Notes: generated by a model not told the origin, from the letters alone. A stretch of DNA of 64,000 nucleotides from Algibacter luteus (GCF_900141715.1 NZ_FQYK01000005.1:248001-312000); one strand, 5' to 3'; shown: positions 53,194-62,550, counted from the first letter of the stretch. Numbers and translations: made by a program.

Positions 53194-54135
53194 TTGAATT
53201 TTCAAACCAAAATACCATTAGAAAAACAGTCTGAAAATCAAATAAACTACCATTCTAAAGTTATATTACTTGGTTCCTGTTTTTCAGAAAACATAGCTAA
53301 TAAATTAGAGTATTTTAAAATACAAAATACTCAAAATCCCTTCGGGATACTATTTCATCCTGCCGCGATAGAACGTTTAATTGCCAATGCAATAGAACAA
53401 AAACAATACACAGAGAAAGATGTGTTCTTGCATAACGAGCAATGGCATTGCTTTGAGGCGCACTCACAGTTAAGTCATACTTCGAAAGAAGCGTTAATTA
53501 ATGGGTTGAATGCTAATTTAAATAGCACCTTTAATACGCTTCAAAACGCAACGCATATCATCATCACTTTAGGAACAGCTTGGGCATATCGATATTTTAA
53601 AACTGGAGAATTTGTTGCTAATTGTCACAAAGTGCCTCAATCGGAATTTGAAAAAGTATTATTGTCGGTTAAAGATATTACTAAAACTTTAAAAAATATA
53701 AGAACTCAAATTAAATCGATTAATTATAATGCCGAAGTGGTTTTTACAGTATCGCCAATAAGACATATTAAAGATGGATTTATAGAAAACACGCAGAGTA
53801 AAGCGCATTTAATTTCTTCTATTCATCAAATAATAGGTAATAAATCTAGTTATTTTCCATCATATGAAATCATGATGGACGAACTTCGCGATTATCGTTT
53901 TTATTCTGAAGATATGATTCACCCTAACCAAACTGCTATAAATTATATTTGGGAAAGATTTAAAATGGTATGGATTTCTGAAGACTCCTATAGCATTATG
54001 GATGAAGTGGATGCTATTCAAAAAGGACTGCGTCATAAACCATTTAATCCTGATTCTGATGCACACAAGGTCTTTGTGGAGAAATTACAGGCAAGAATTC
54101 TGAAGCTAAAAGCACAATTTCCTCATTTCAAATAA
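53194..54135 (+). CDS. GSCFA-domain protein
   Basis: 313 aa. Starts with TTG three bases after the alaS stop: NFQTKIPLEKQ, the usual N-terminus, then the name motif GSCFSENIA (about 27-35), NPFGILFHPAAI, THIIITLGTAWAY, VVFTVSPIRHIKDGF and YFPSYEIMMDELRDYRFYSEDMIHPN. GSCFA domains share the SGNH/GDSL hydrolase fold (Ser28 and the late Asp-x-x-His-like DMIH), so esterase activity is plausible; substrate unknown. Translationally linked to alaS. Confidence 0.9.
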   Translation: MNFQTKIPLEKQSENQINYHSKVILLGSCFSENIANKLEYFKIQNTQNPFGILFHPAAIERLIANAIEQKQYTEKDVFLHNEQWHCFEAHSQLSHTSKEALINGLNANLNSTFNTLQNATHIIITLGTAWAYRYFKTGEFVANCHKVPQSEFEKVLLSVKDITKTLKNIRTQIKSINYNAEVVFTVSPIRHIKDGFIENTQSKAHLISSIHQIIGNKSSYFPSYEIMMDELRDYRFYSEDMIHPNQTAINYIWERFKMVWISEDSYSIMDEVDAIQKGLRHKPFNPDSDAHKVFVEKLQARILKLKAQFPHFK

Positions 54136-54348
54136 CAACATGGTTTCCTTTTAAAGATTCAGGGAGCTTAAAAAATATTCATCTAATTAATTAAAATAAT
54201 AGAACACTTTTCTTACGTAGAATTGTTAATTATATTGAAAATCAGATTATTGTAATTCGTCTTTTTTAATAACATTTGGTCGAGTATTTGTAAGACATAT
54301 CACTTTTAATTGTAGATTTAGATTGCTATTAATCAGTTCATATCAAAA
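54136..54348. other. AT-rich intergenic stretch
   Basis: First half of a 418-bp gap between the GSCFA and DUF4230 genes. I see no reading frame, repeat or promoter worth naming in it; the second half holds a terminator, a promoter and a leader hairpin, listed separately. Confidence 0.4.
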
Positions 54349-54396
54349 AACACCAATGCTTATCAATATTTTGATTTGTAATTGGTGTTTTTTTTT
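54349..54396 (+). terminator. terminator, probably of alaS-GSCFA
   Basis: AAACACCAAT (54349-54358) pairs with ATTGGTGTTT (54381-54390). Inside, TCAA/TTGA forms a second short stem. Nine T overlap the 3' arm. Confidence 0.8.
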
Positions 54397-54442
54397 GAAT
54401 GACTTATTAATTAAATAATTTTGGCATAACAATAAATTCATG

Positions 54443-54470
54443 TTGTTTCTGAATTTACAAAGTATATTTG
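54443..54470 (+). promoter_or_regulatory. promoter ahead of the DUF4230 leader
   Basis: TTG (54443-54445), 17 nt, TATATTTG (54463-54470). The next start codon is 83 bp away, with a terminator-like hairpin between. Confidence 0.55.
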
Positions 54471-54496
54471 TGGTGTTAGTTTAAATTTGATTGAAT

Positions 54497-54540
54497 ACAT
54501 TAGTTAGACTTCTTATGTCGAAGGAACTAATGTTTTTTTG
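54497..54540 (+). promoter_or_regulatory. terminator-like leader hairpin (attenuator or small RNA end)
   Basis: ACATTAGTT/AACTAATGT (54497-54505 with 54525-54533), an inner CTTC/GAAG, then seven T. It stands between a promoter and the DUF4230 start 14 bp later. It would end a transcript of about 65 nt or act as an attenuator. Confidence 0.6.
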
Positions 54541-54553
54541 TTTAAATTAGTCC

Positions 54554-55168
54554 ATGCGAAAAATTCTATTCGGTGTTATCATCACTTTAGTGGTTTTATT
54601 TACGTTTAAATATTGCGGAGAAAAACGCGAAGACACTGTTATTCTCAAAGAAAATTCGGCTTTAATTCAAGAACAAATTAAAAATGTTGGTAAACTCATA
54701 GTTACCGAAGGGCATTTTAGTGAAGTTTTTACATATAAAAATTCTAAAGATCTATTTGGAGATTTATTATCGGCTGAAAAAAAAGCACTGGTTGTTGTAA
54801 ATGCTGAAGTTACGGTGGCCTACGATTTAAGTCAAATTGAATTTGAAGTAGATGAGGTTAATAAAACCCTTACCATTTTAAGTATACCCGATGAGGAGGT
54901 AAAAATCAATCCTGATTTTGAGTATTATGATGTGCAGGCAGATTACTTAAATCCGTTTGAAGCTAAAGATTATAACGATATTAAGAATATGGTAAATGCA
55001 ACGCTATCAAAAAAAATAGTAGCTTCAGATTTAAAAGCAAATGCCAAAAACCGACTTATTAGCGAACTTTCAAAATTTTATATTCTAACCAATTCCTTAG
55101 GCTGGACTTTAAAATACAACCAAAACGAACTGCAATCAATAAACGATTTGCAAGGGTTAAAGTTATAG
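54554..55168 (+). CDS. DUF4230-family protein
   Basis: 204 aa. A membrane anchor or signal at the N-terminus (about 4-20), followed by the DUF4230 body: IKNVGKLIVTEGHFSEVFTYKN, KKALVVVNAEVTVAYDLSQIEFEVDEVNKTLTI and IPDEEVKINPDFEYYDVQADYLNPF. Function unknown. It overlaps the convergent rhodanese gene by 6 bp. Confidence 0.87.
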   Translation: MRKILFGVIITLVVLFTFKYCGEKREDTVILKENSALIQEQIKNVGKLIVTEGHFSEVFTYKNSKDLFGDLLSAEKKALVVVNAEVTVAYDLSQIEFEVDEVNKTLTILSIPDEEVKINPDFEYYDVQADYLNPFEAKDYNDIKNMVNATLSKKIVASDLKANAKNRLISELSKFYILTNSLGWTLKYNQNELQSINDLQGLKL

Positions 55169-55468
55169 TTTGCTATTCAAGCTTGTCCAACCACCTCCGT
55201 TTACGGCCTCTATACCATTATTCTTTAAAATCAAAGCAGCACTTCCAGACCGCATGCCACTTGCGCAACACGTGATTACTGGCTTATTGTATTTTTTTAT
55301 ATCATTAATTTTTGATCCGATGGCTTGTAAAGGAATGTTTTTTGAACCCGCAATAGCACCTTGGCTAAATTCACCTGTGGTTCTTACATCAATAATTATG
55401 GCACCTCTTTCTTGAAATTCTTTAATCATGTTATTCTTATTTCCAAATAATAAATTCAATAAACCCAT
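55163..55468 (-). CDS. rhodanese-like domain protein
   Basis: 101 aa from the ATG at 55468 (MGLLNLLFGNKNNMIKEF). An earlier ATG at 55561 would overlap the divergent gene's start. Rhodanese fold with IIIDVRTTGEFSQGAIAGSKNIPL and the active-site loop CCASGMRS (the catalytic Cys is the second Cys or its neighbour, about residue 66-67), then GGGW. Single-domain sulfurtransferases of this kind move sulfane sulfur; cytoplasmic. Confidence 0.9.
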   Translation of the reverse strand: MGLLNLLFGNKNNMIKEFQERGAIIIDVRTTGEFSQGAIAGSKNIPLQAIGSKINDIKKYNKPVITCCASGMRSGSAALILKNNGIEAVNGGGWTSLNSKL

Positions 55469-55582
55469 ATAATAATTTTTTATGCAAATTACTCCAAAAA
55501 AGTTTAAAGCGTGGGTAACATAAGTTGCATTACGACGCATTAAAATTTTATGTATATTCATCCTTTAGAAACTCGAGTCTTT

Positions 55583-56335
55583 ATGAAACCTTATGTAACG
55601 CTTACTATAACCAATACTATTGGTGTTATTGAATTTTTTCACCCTAATAGAAATTCAATGCCTAGTGATATTTTATCACTTTTAGAGGAAACTATTGTAA
55701 GTGCAGGTAAAAACAATGATGTAAAAGTTATTGTTTTAAAAAGTGGAGGCGATAGAGCATTTTGTGCAGGTGCAAGCTTAAATGAACTTATTACAATTGA
55801 AAATGAAGCGATGGGGAAAACTTTTTTCTCGGGGTTTGCCAATGTTATTAATGCAATGCGAAAATGTCCTAAAATTATTTTAGGACGTATTCAAGGAAAA
55901 GCTGTTGGTGGAGGCGTTGGTTTAGCAGCGGCAACAGACTATTGTATGGCAACCAAATTTGCTTCTATAAAATTGAGTGAATTAAGTATTGGCATTGGTC
56001 CGTTTGTTATAGAACCCGTGGTGTCAAGAAAAATAGGTGTTACTGCGATGGCACAAATGACAATTGATGCTGAAACGTTTTTTTCAACACAGTTTGCTAA
56101 AGATAAAGGGCTTTATGCTGAAGTTTTTGAAACTACCGAAGCTTTAGATGACGCTTTAAATACTTTGGCTACCAAACTAGCTAGTTATAATCCTGAAGCT
56201 TTAACTGAAATGAAAAAAGTATTTTGGAAAGATACCGAACATTGGGATGATTTGTTAACCGAACGTGCTGAAATTAGCGGAAAACTAGTGCTAAGTGAAT
56301 TCACAAAAAAGACTTTAAAAAGCTTCAGATCTTAA
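55583..56335 (+). CDS. enoyl-CoA hydratase/isomerase family protein
   Basis: 250 aa from the ATG at 55583 (MKPYVTLTITNTIGVIEFFHP); the ATG at 55550 would overlap the rhodanese upstream region. Crotonase-fold motifs: VIVLKSGGDRAFCAGASLNEL (oxyanion-hole part 1, about 54-74) and GKAVGGGVGLAAATDYCMATKFASIKLSELSIGIGP (oxyanion-hole part 2, about 110-145). The catalytic Glu of hydratases near SELSIG is present. Substrate unknown; the next gene, convergent, is for aromatic amino-acid hydroxylation, so degradation of Phe/Tyr could be a link. Confidence 0.88.
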   Translation: MKPYVTLTITNTIGVIEFFHPNRNSMPSDILSLLEETIVSAGKNNDVKVIVLKSGGDRAFCAGASLNELITIENEAMGKTFFSGFANVINAMRKCPKIILGRIQGKAVGGGVGLAAATDYCMATKFASIKLSELSIGIGPFVIEPVVSRKIGVTAMAQMTIDAETFFSTQFAKDKGLYAEVFETTEALDDALNTLATKLASYNPEALTEMKKVFWKDTEHWDDLLTERAEISGKLVLSEFTKKTLKSFRS

Positions 56336-56342
56336 TAGCTTT

Positions 56343-58103
56343 TTAATTAATGACGGCGTTTTTGTGAATTATGGATAATCCATCATCAATTAAATGACCT
56401 AAATTTGGTTTATTCTGTTTGATAGTTTCTAAATGTTTCAATATTTTTTCTAATAATTCAGTTTCATTTCCTAGGTGTGCTAATTCGTAGAGTTCAACTG
56501 GTAGCAACCAATCATTAGGATGCTTTTCTATAAGTTGCTCAAGCACTTTTGTTCTTGAAATGGTTTTATTAGTGCCATCTCTATAATCTCTAACCTGTTG
56601 ATATAAAGTTTCTAAGGCTAATCGTTCTTTTGATTTTTTAATATGAATGGTTTGCGATGATGTTTTATGTGTAATTAAATCAAAGCTATTTAAATCAGCA
56701 GGTCCTGAAAATGCTGAAACAATTTCTTTTCCAACAGCCATATCGTAAATGCCCCATTCTGGTTTAAAGAGTGTTAAGTTATTGTGCGATACGGTACAGT
56801 TTTTAAAACTAATAAGAATGATTTTTCCTTGTAAGTTCCGTTTTCCAGTGATAATTTCTCCTGAAATTTTCACACCGCCTTCAAACTCTAAATGTACTAC
56901 CTTACCCTCATAAATATGATATGCGGCCAAATCTCGAGGACTCATATCTTCAATAGCTAGGTTGATGCCTTTTAATTTTCCGATGGGAGACCCAAAACCT
57001 TTTTGATGCGTGATTGTGCCGTGACCCACAAGTTCTTTTTCTCTGTAAGCGAGTGCCGTTTCGTCAATGGTTTGAACATAAATGGGATTGTTCTCATTTT
57101 CAATAACAGTGTCAAATACTCCGGAGATTTGAAGCCCTGTACTTAATTCAATGGTGCCCAAGGCATGCGACGCTATTAATTTTTTAATTCCAGAAAGCCC
57201 GCCTTTTCGCAATGCCATAGTGTTAGCAAACTCTTCCAAAACCAAACTTAAATGGGCAAAATCTGGTGTAACATAAAGCTGAGGTTGTGGTTTGGTAATA
57301 TCGAAATCTTTATAGGTTGCATTAATATCATAGGGTAATTTTTCAACTTCATCTGTCATGCACCATGCACTTTCTCCAATTGAAGAAAGCAATCCAGCAC
57401 CATAAATTTTCGGATTTTCTTGCGTGCCAATTAAGCCATATTCAACGGTCCACCAATGCAAATTTCTTATGAGAGCCATTTCGCTGGGTGTTCCCATATT
57501 TTGTTGTAAATCTTCAACTTTTTTTTCTGCAGAAATAATATCTTCTTCCGTCGAATTGGGAGCTTCTTTAATTATAGATAAATGCCTAACAGCTTCATAC
57601 AATTCATAATCTTTTGCTGATGAAATTGCCTTACATCCAATTTCTCCAAAGCGTCTTAAATATTCCGCATATTCGGGATTAGCAATTATGGGTGCGTGTC
57701 CTGCGCCTTCATGAATAATATCAGGAGCAGGTGTGTACTCAATATGTTCTAACTGTCTTATGTCACTCGCAATTACTAGTACATTATACGCTTGAAACTC
57801 CATAAAAGCATTGGGTGGTATAAACCCATCAACCGCTACGGCAGCCCAACCTATATCTTTTAAAATTCGATTCATGCCATACATATTGGGAATGCTATCA
57901 ATGGAAATACCTGTGTGTTTTAATCCTTCCAAATAAGACTCGTGGGCTACTGTGCTTAAAAAATCAACATTTTTACGCATCACGTAGCGCCAAACGGCCT
58001 GATCGATTGCTGAATAATCCTCATAGTTTTGAGGTTTAATAAATTGCTGAAGATGCTTGGGTAGCTTTTGAAGTATTTCGTTAGATTCAAATAAATGCGA
58101 CAT
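56343..58103 (-). CDS. aromatic amino-acid hydroxylase with C-terminal extension
   Basis: 586 aa. The first about 310 residues are the biopterin-dependent catalytic domain: TPAPDIIHEGAGHAPII with the iron ligands His131 and His136 and later the Glu ligand, RRFGEIGCKA, WWTVEYGLIG, GAGLLSSIGES. It should turn Phe into Tyr (phenylalanine 4-monooxygenase). The remaining about 275 residues (GVFDTVIENENNPIYVQTIDETALAYREKELVGHG onwards, ending in a helical segment) have no counterpart in the roughly 270-residue proteobacterial enzyme and no ACT domain I recognise. It follows the enoyl-CoA hydratase convergently, 7 bp away. Confidence 0.9.
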   Translation of the reverse strand: MSHLFESNEILQKLPKHLQQFIKPQNYEDYSAIDQAVWRYVMRKNVDFLSTVAHESYLEGLKHTGISIDSIPNMYGMNRILKDIGWAAVAVDGFIPPNAFMEFQAYNVLVIASDIRQLEHIEYTPAPDIIHEGAGHAPIIANPEYAEYLRRFGEIGCKAISSAKDYELYEAVRHLSIIKEAPNSTEEDIISAEKKVEDLQQNMGTPSEMALIRNLHWWTVEYGLIGTQENPKIYGAGLLSSIGESAWCMTDEVEKLPYDINATYKDFDITKPQPQLYVTPDFAHLSLVLEEFANTMALRKGGLSGIKKLIASHALGTIELSTGLQISGVFDTVIENENNPIYVQTIDETALAYREKELVGHGTITHQKGFGSPIGKLKGINLAIEDMSPRDLAAYHIYEGKVVHLEFEGGVKISGEIITGKRNLQGKIILISFKNCTVSHNNLTLFKPEWGIYDMAVGKEIVSAFSGPADLNSFDLITHKTSSQTIHIKKSKERLALETLYQQVRDYRDGTNKTISRTKVLEQLIEKHPNDWLLPVELYELAHLGNETELLEKILKHLETIKQNKPNLGHLIDDGLSIIHKNAVIN

Positions 58104-58252
58104 CGGTAAATTTTATGTATAAAACTTGTTTAAAAATACGAATAATACATTGAAATATTCAGTTTTTAACTTTTCTTTCAATAGAATGTCGTTTATAAAA
58201 ATATATAAAACCAGACAAAATAGGTTTTAATAAGTTAAATGTATTAAATAAA

Positions 58253-58276
58253 AAAGGCAGCTATTTAGCTGCCTTT
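58253..58276 (-). terminator. terminator of the DUF4136 gene
   Basis: Perfect stem AAAAGGCAGCTA/TAGCTGCCTTTT; on the minus strand it ends in TTTTTTATTT. It is followed by the aromatic-hydroxylase promoter region. Confidence 0.8.
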
Positions 58277-58285
58277 TAATCGTTT

Positions 58286-58843
58286 TTATTGTTGGGAACC
58301 CGGAGGGTATTTCTCCATAATTTTAGTAACAAATTCTTTTATTCGAGCCTCTTTCTTATCCATGTTTCTAGTAAGATATCCAGTGCCCATACCTTGCCAA
58401 ACCAATTCTTTTTTGTTGGCGTCAATAAGGTCTATATATAAATGGCCTTGTACACTGGTGGTTACATTAGGTTGGTTCCAACCCCAGCCCCATCCAGGAC
58501 CAAAGCCTCCCCAGCCACCCCAGCCCCAGGCACCGTAGCCCCAAGTATTGTTGTAAACGTTTACACGTTGCTGAGATTTGGTAAATAGACTTACCAGAAT
58601 ATCTGGATTTTCAGATTTAGTATAGCCTTTTGCTAAAAGTTCAGCTTCAATGGCACGAAGTATTCTACGTTTGTCTAAATCGCTTATTTCAGCTTTATCA
58701 ATTCCAGTTTTAAAGAATGCGAACGTTTTGTAATCACTAAAATTCGCCTCTTTATCATAATCGGCAGCTACTCTTACCGAGCTACAAGAAGCAAATACAA
58801 GTAGTAATGCCACAATTGGTAGGGTTTTAATAATTTTTTTCAT
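58286..58843 (-). CDS. DUF4136-family lipoprotein
   Basis: 185 aa. Signal peptide with lipobox FASC (Cys20), then DUF4136: SSVRVAADYDKEANFSDYKTFAFF, RRILRAIEAELLAKGYTKSENPDILVSL, and LYIDLIDANKKELVWQGMGTGYL. The middle is a Gly/Trp/Pro-rich segment (about 100-125, GYGAWGWGGWGGFGPGWGWGW in part). DUF4136 is widespread in Bacteroidota; function unknown. Confidence 0.9.
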   Translation of the reverse strand: MKKIIKTLPIVALLLVFASCSSVRVAADYDKEANFSDYKTFAFFKTGIDKAEISDLDKRRILRAIEAELLAKGYTKSENPDILVSLFTKSQQRVNVYNNTWGYGAWGWGGWGGFGPGWGWGWNQPNVTTSVQGHLYIDLIDANKKELVWQGMGTGYLTRNMDKKEARIKEFVTKIMEKYPPGSQQ

Positions 58844-58989
58844 AATACATTTTTTTAAAGGTTGCAGTGGCTGTAAAAACTATTCGGGACTTAAAATTAA
58901 TATTTTTTAACAGCTTTTTTTAATGACTTCTATCATAAATAGCATCAATAATCATACCAAGTATAGACTACAATCAAAGGCTTTTTTGC

Positions 58990-59154
58990 TTACTTTTTTA
59001 TTGAATTTGTCGCTGGGTTATAGCCGTAGGGGCAATGCCTGCATCCGCTCTCGCAACAATATCCGCGTTTTAAAAGATACTGCTCGGTAAAACAGCGATA
59101 CCCTTCAGGTGTTAGGTAGTAATCGCCCTCTTCAATGGGAATAAACTTTTTCAT
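58990..59154 (-). CDS. DUF5522-family small cysteine-rich protein
   Basis: 54 aa. Its start is MKKFIPIEEGDYYLTPEGYR and its core CFTEQYLLKRGYCCESGCRH-CPYGY, with five cysteines and one histidine in the spacing of DUF5522 proteins. It probably binds a metal. Missed by length-filtered gene calls. It lies 49 bp from the divergent HExxH gene. Confidence 0.85.
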   Translation of the reverse strand: MKKFIPIEEGDYYLTPEGYRCFTEQYLLKRGYCCESGCRHCPYGYNPATNSIKK

Positions 59155-59203
59155 GAATCACAAAGATAATGTAAATTGGATTGATTTTTGAAGTTGCTTA
59201 ATC

Positions 59204-59527
59204 ATGATATTTATTTCAAAACATATCGTTCCAAGAGGTTATACTGGAATAACCATATGGCCTTTTGTGTTTTTAAAATCGAAATTCTTAAAAGAAAATC
59301 AGGTTTTAATTAACCATGAAAGGATTCATTTGAAACAGCAATTAGAATTGTTAGTTATCCCCTTTTATCTCATTTATGGTGTCGAGTTTTTGGTAAAATT
59401 AATTAAGTACAAAAATTGGCACAAAGCTTATAAGAATATTTCGTTTGAAAAAGAGGCTTATTGTAACGAATTTGATTTAGAATATTTAAAGCATCGACCT
59501 TTTTGGTATTTTTTAAAGTATCTTTGA
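59204..59527 (+). CDS. small membrane protein with an HExxH motif
   Basis: 107 aa. A zinc-peptidase-type HERIH (His38-Glu39-x-x-His42) is followed by a hydrophobic helix (LELLVIPFYLIYGVEFLVKLI, about 47-67, given in parts) and, 40 residues on, acidic NISFEKEAYCNEF (Glu82 or Glu84 could be the third ligand). This resembles a minimal M48/M56-like zincin without the usual extra domains. Activity is unproved. It precedes the PLP enzyme gene by 4 bp. Confidence 0.7.
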   Translation: MIFISKHIVPRGYTGITIWPFVFLKSKFLKENQVLINHERIHLKQQLELLVIPFYLIYGVEFLVKLIKYKNWHKAYKNISFEKEAYCNEFDLEYLKHRPFWYFLKYL

Positions 59528-59531
59528 TACC

Positions 59532-60443
59532 ATGATATTTGAGTTTGAAAAGACCATAAACGAGCGGGTAAATCTTCCAAAAACCAAAGGCGTTGAATTG
59601 TATGTTAAACGCGAAGATCAAATACATGCATTTGTCTCTGGAAATAAATATAGAAAGCTAAAATATAATCTCTTAGAAGCTGAAAAATCGGGGTATAAAA
59701 CGTTGCTAACCTTTGGTGGTGCGTTTTCAAACCATATTGCTGCGGTGGCTTCCGCAGGACATTTAATTGGGTTTAAAACCATTGGTGTTATAAGAGGTGA
59801 TGAACTAGAATCTAAAATATCTGAAAATGCTACTTTAAATTTTGCACAAGAAAATGGAATGAATTTTAAATTTGTATCACGTGAAATCTATCGTAGTAAA
59901 ACTTCCGAATCGTTTTTAAAATCTTTGGAAGCTGAATTTGGCGATTTTTATGTGATTCCTGAAGGTGGTACAAACGAATTAGCCGTGAAAGGCTGTCAAG
60001 AAATTTTATATCCAGAAGATTTTAATTTTGATTATATCTGTTGTTCGGTAGGAACTGGAGGCACTATTTCAGGGCTTATCAATGGTTCAAAACCTAGTCA
60101 ACAAGTTTTAGGTTTTCCTGCCTTAAAAGGTGATTTTTTAAAAGAAGATATTAGTAAATTTGCAACTCAAACCAACTGGAAACTTATTACAGACTATCAT
60201 TTTGGAGGTTATGCCAAAATAAATGACGAATTGGTAGCGTTTATAAATCAATTTAAATCGGATTATAACATGCCTTTAGATCCGGTTTATACAGGAAAAA
60301 TGTTGTTTGGAATAATGGATTTAATTGACAAAAATTATTTTTCAAAGGGATCAAAAATATTGGTTATTCATACTGGAGGTTTACAAGGCATTGAAGGAAT
60401 GAATGCTCATTTAAGAAAGAAAAATTTATCTGAAATTATTTAA
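59532..60443 (+). CDS. PLP-dependent D-cysteine desulfhydrase / ACC deaminase family
   Basis: 303-aa fold-type II PLP enzyme. The PLP lysine is in FVSGNKYRKLKYNL (about residue 38), substrate loop TFGGAFSNHIAAVASAG, and the phosphate cup SVGTGGTISGL (about 175-185). Family names alternate between 1-aminocyclopropane-1-carboxylate deaminase and D-cysteine desulfhydrase; the sequence alone does not settle which. It runs 4 bp after the HExxH gene and 4 bp before the glucosaminidase gene. Confidence 0.88.
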   Translation: MIFEFEKTINERVNLPKTKGVELYVKREDQIHAFVSGNKYRKLKYNLLEAEKSGYKTLLTFGGAFSNHIAAVASAGHLIGFKTIGVIRGDELESKISENATLNFAQENGMNFKFVSREIYRSKTSESFLKSLEAEFGDFYVIPEGGTNELAVKGCQEILYPEDFNFDYICCSVGTGGTISGLINGSKPSQQVLGFPALKGDFLKEDISKFATQTNWKLITDYHFGGYAKINDELVAFINQFKSDYNMPLDPVYTGKMLFGIMDLIDKNYFSKGSKILVIHTGGLQGIEGMNAHLRKKNLSEII

Positions 60444-60447
60444 TTTA

Positions 60448-61251
60448 ATGAAAAGACTCATCGTTATATTTTGTGTTGCACTTTTAGCATTTAGTTGCAA
60501 ATCCAGAAAAGGTATTGTTACTAAAAAACAAAAGGACAATACTAAACCTGTTGAAGTAACTCAAAAAGATAATGAGCAAAAAAGTGAAGAAGAATCGCCA
60601 GCAGTGTATGTTACGAGCACAGAGCATTACATCGATTTGCACAAAGCTACCGCGCAACAAGAAATGAGTTTGTATGGTATTCCGGCTAGTATCACTTTAG
60701 CACAAGGTATTTTAGAATCGGGTTCGGGAAGAGGAAGATTATCAGTTGAAGCGAACAATCATTTCGGAATTAAATGTCATGAATGGACAGGAAAAAAAAT
60801 ATATCACGACGATGACGAGAAGCAAGAATGTTTCAGAAAATATAAAGATGCCAAATATTCGTTTCGAGACCATTCATTGTTTTTAACTGAAAGAAAGCGG
60901 TATTCTAATCTTTTTAAACTTAAAATAGAAGATTATAAGGGGTGGGCTAAAGGCTTAAAAGCTGCTGGATATGCTACCGATAGAAAATATCCACAAAAAC
61001 TTATTAGCTTAATAGAACGTTATAATTTGTACGAGTACGATAAAGAGGTTTTAGGCGATAAGTATAAGCAATTCGAGTTGCCTCAATCTGAAGGACGAAT
61101 TACTTATACCGTTGTAAAAGGGGATACTTTGTATTCTATTTCTCGAGCACATAATATTACCGTTGAAGAACTTCAAAATATAAATGGTTTGAGCGATACG
61201 GCCCTTAGTATTGGGCAGGTATTAGTCGTAAAATCATCATCAAACAACTAA
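60448..61251 (+). CDS. glucosaminidase with C-terminal LysM domain, lipoprotein
   Basis: 267 aa. Signal peptide with lipobox AFSC (Cys17), then a Lys/Glu/Gln-rich linker, the mannosyl-glycoprotein endo-beta-N-acetylglucosaminidase domain (about 55-190: GIPASITLAQGILESGSGRGRLSVEANNHFGIKC; Glu of ILESG catalytic) and one LysM (about 218-262: YTVVKGDTLYSISRAHNITVEELQNINGL). It should hydrolyse peptidoglycan while holding on to it by LysM. Close spacing to its neighbours suggests one transcript from 59204 to hemL. Confidence 0.93.
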   Translation: MKRLIVIFCVALLAFSCKSRKGIVTKKQKDNTKPVEVTQKDNEQKSEEESPAVYVTSTEHYIDLHKATAQQEMSLYGIPASITLAQGILESGSGRGRLSVEANNHFGIKCHEWTGKKIYHDDDEKQECFRKYKDAKYSFRDHSLFLTERKRYSNLFKLKIEDYKGWAKGLKAAGYATDRKYPQKLISLIERYNLYEYDKEVLGDKYKQFELPQSEGRITYTVVKGDTLYSISRAHNITVEELQNINGLSDTALSIGQVLVVKSSSNN

Positions 61252-61260
61252 TTAATTTTC

Positions 61261-62547
61261 ATGATTTATAAAAGAAGCAGCGCATTGTTCGCTGAAGCAG
61301 AAAAAGTAATTCCAGGAGGCGTAAACTCGCCAGTGAGAGCTTTTAAAGGGGTAGGTGGAACGCCAATTTTTGTCAAAGAAGCCAAAGGCGCCTATTTGTA
61401 TGATGAAGATGGCAACAGATTAATTGATTACATAAATTCTTGGGGGCCCATGATATTAGGTCATGCCCACGAACCTGTTGTAAACGCTGTTATTGAAAAG
61501 GCTAAAAAAGGAACGTCCTTTGGAATGCCTACTGAAATTGAAACCAAAATCGCTGAATTAGCAGTGTCCATGGTGCCTAATATCGATAAAATTAGGTTTG
61601 TTAATTCTGGAACTGAAGCCTGCATGAGCGCTGTTAGATTAGCAAGAGGCTATACTGGGAAAGATAAAATTATAAAATTTGCGGGCTGTTATCACGGACA
61701 TTCAGATTCGTTTTTAATTCAAGCAGGAAGTGGTGCTAGCACCTTCGGGACACCAAATAGCCCAGGTGTTACCAAAGGAACTGCAAAAGATACGTTGTTA
61801 GCTCAATACAACAATATTGATAATGTAAAAGCCTTAATAGAAGCGAACAAAGGCAAAATAGCCTGTATTATTATTGAGCCAGTAGCTGGAAATATGGGTT
61901 GTATTCCGCCTAAAGAAGGATTTTTACAAGGCTTAAGAACCTTGTGTGACGAGAATGATATGCTTTTGATTTTTGATGAAGTGATGACTGGTTTTCGATT
62001 GGCTAAAGGAGGGGCACAAGAATTATATGGTATCAATGCAGATATTGTTTGCTTTGGAAAAGTTATTGGCGGCGGACTTCCAGTTGGGGCATTTGCGGCA
62101 CGTAATGAAATTATGAATTACTTAGCACCATTAGGTCCGGTTTATCAAGCAGGAACTTTAAGCGGTAATCCGTTGGCCATGGCTGCAGGTTTAGCGATGC
62201 TTACCGAACTTAATACAAACCCTGAAGTTTTTAAAAGGCTAGAAGATAAAACTGCCTATTTGCACGAAGGCATTGCAAAGGTATTAACCGAAAATAGTAT
62301 AACACATACCATTAATAGAGTAGGCTCTATGATTTCTGTGCATTTTGATGAAGCCGATGTGGTAGATTTTGATACAGCTGCCAAAGGAAACAATGATACT
62401 TTTAAAAAATTCTTTCATGGCATGTTGAACGCTGGTGTTTACATTGCACCTAGTGCTTTTGAAACTTGGTTTATAACAGACGCCTTAAGTTATGAAGATT
62501 TAGATTTTACTATTGAAGCTGTAAAAAAGGTTGCAACTGCTTTATAA
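61261..62547 (+). CDS. hemL: glutamate-1-semialdehyde 2,1-aminomutase
   Basis: 428 aa. Class III PLP aminotransferase that makes 5-aminolevulinate for haem. Motifs: [28 protein letters not shown] at the start, [38 protein letters not shown] (about 117-155), [12 protein letters not shown], and the PLP lysine in [16 protein letters not shown] (about residue 268). Length normal. It follows the glucosaminidase by 9 bp. Confidence 0.97.
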   Translation: MIYKRSSALFAEAEKVIPGGVNSPVRAFKGVGGTPIFVKEAKGAYLYDEDGNRLIDYINSWGPMILGHAHEPVVNAVIEKAKKGTSFGMPTEIETKIAELAVSMVPNIDKIRFVNSGTEACMSAVRLARGYTGKDKIIKFAGCYHGHSDSFLIQAGSGASTFGTPNSPGVTKGTAKDTLLAQYNNIDNVKALIEANKGKIACIIIEPVAGNMGCIPPKEGFLQGLRTLCDENDMLLIFDEVMTGFRLAKGGAQELYGINADIVCFGKVIGGGLPVGAFAARNEIMNYLAPLGPVYQAGTLSGNPLAMAAGLAMLTELNTNPEVFKRLEDKTAYLHEGIAKVLTENSITHTINRVGSMISVHFDEADVVDFDTAAKGNNDTFKKFFHGMLNAGVYIAPSAFETWFITDALSYEDLDFTIEAVKKVATAL

Positions 62548-62550
62548 AAA

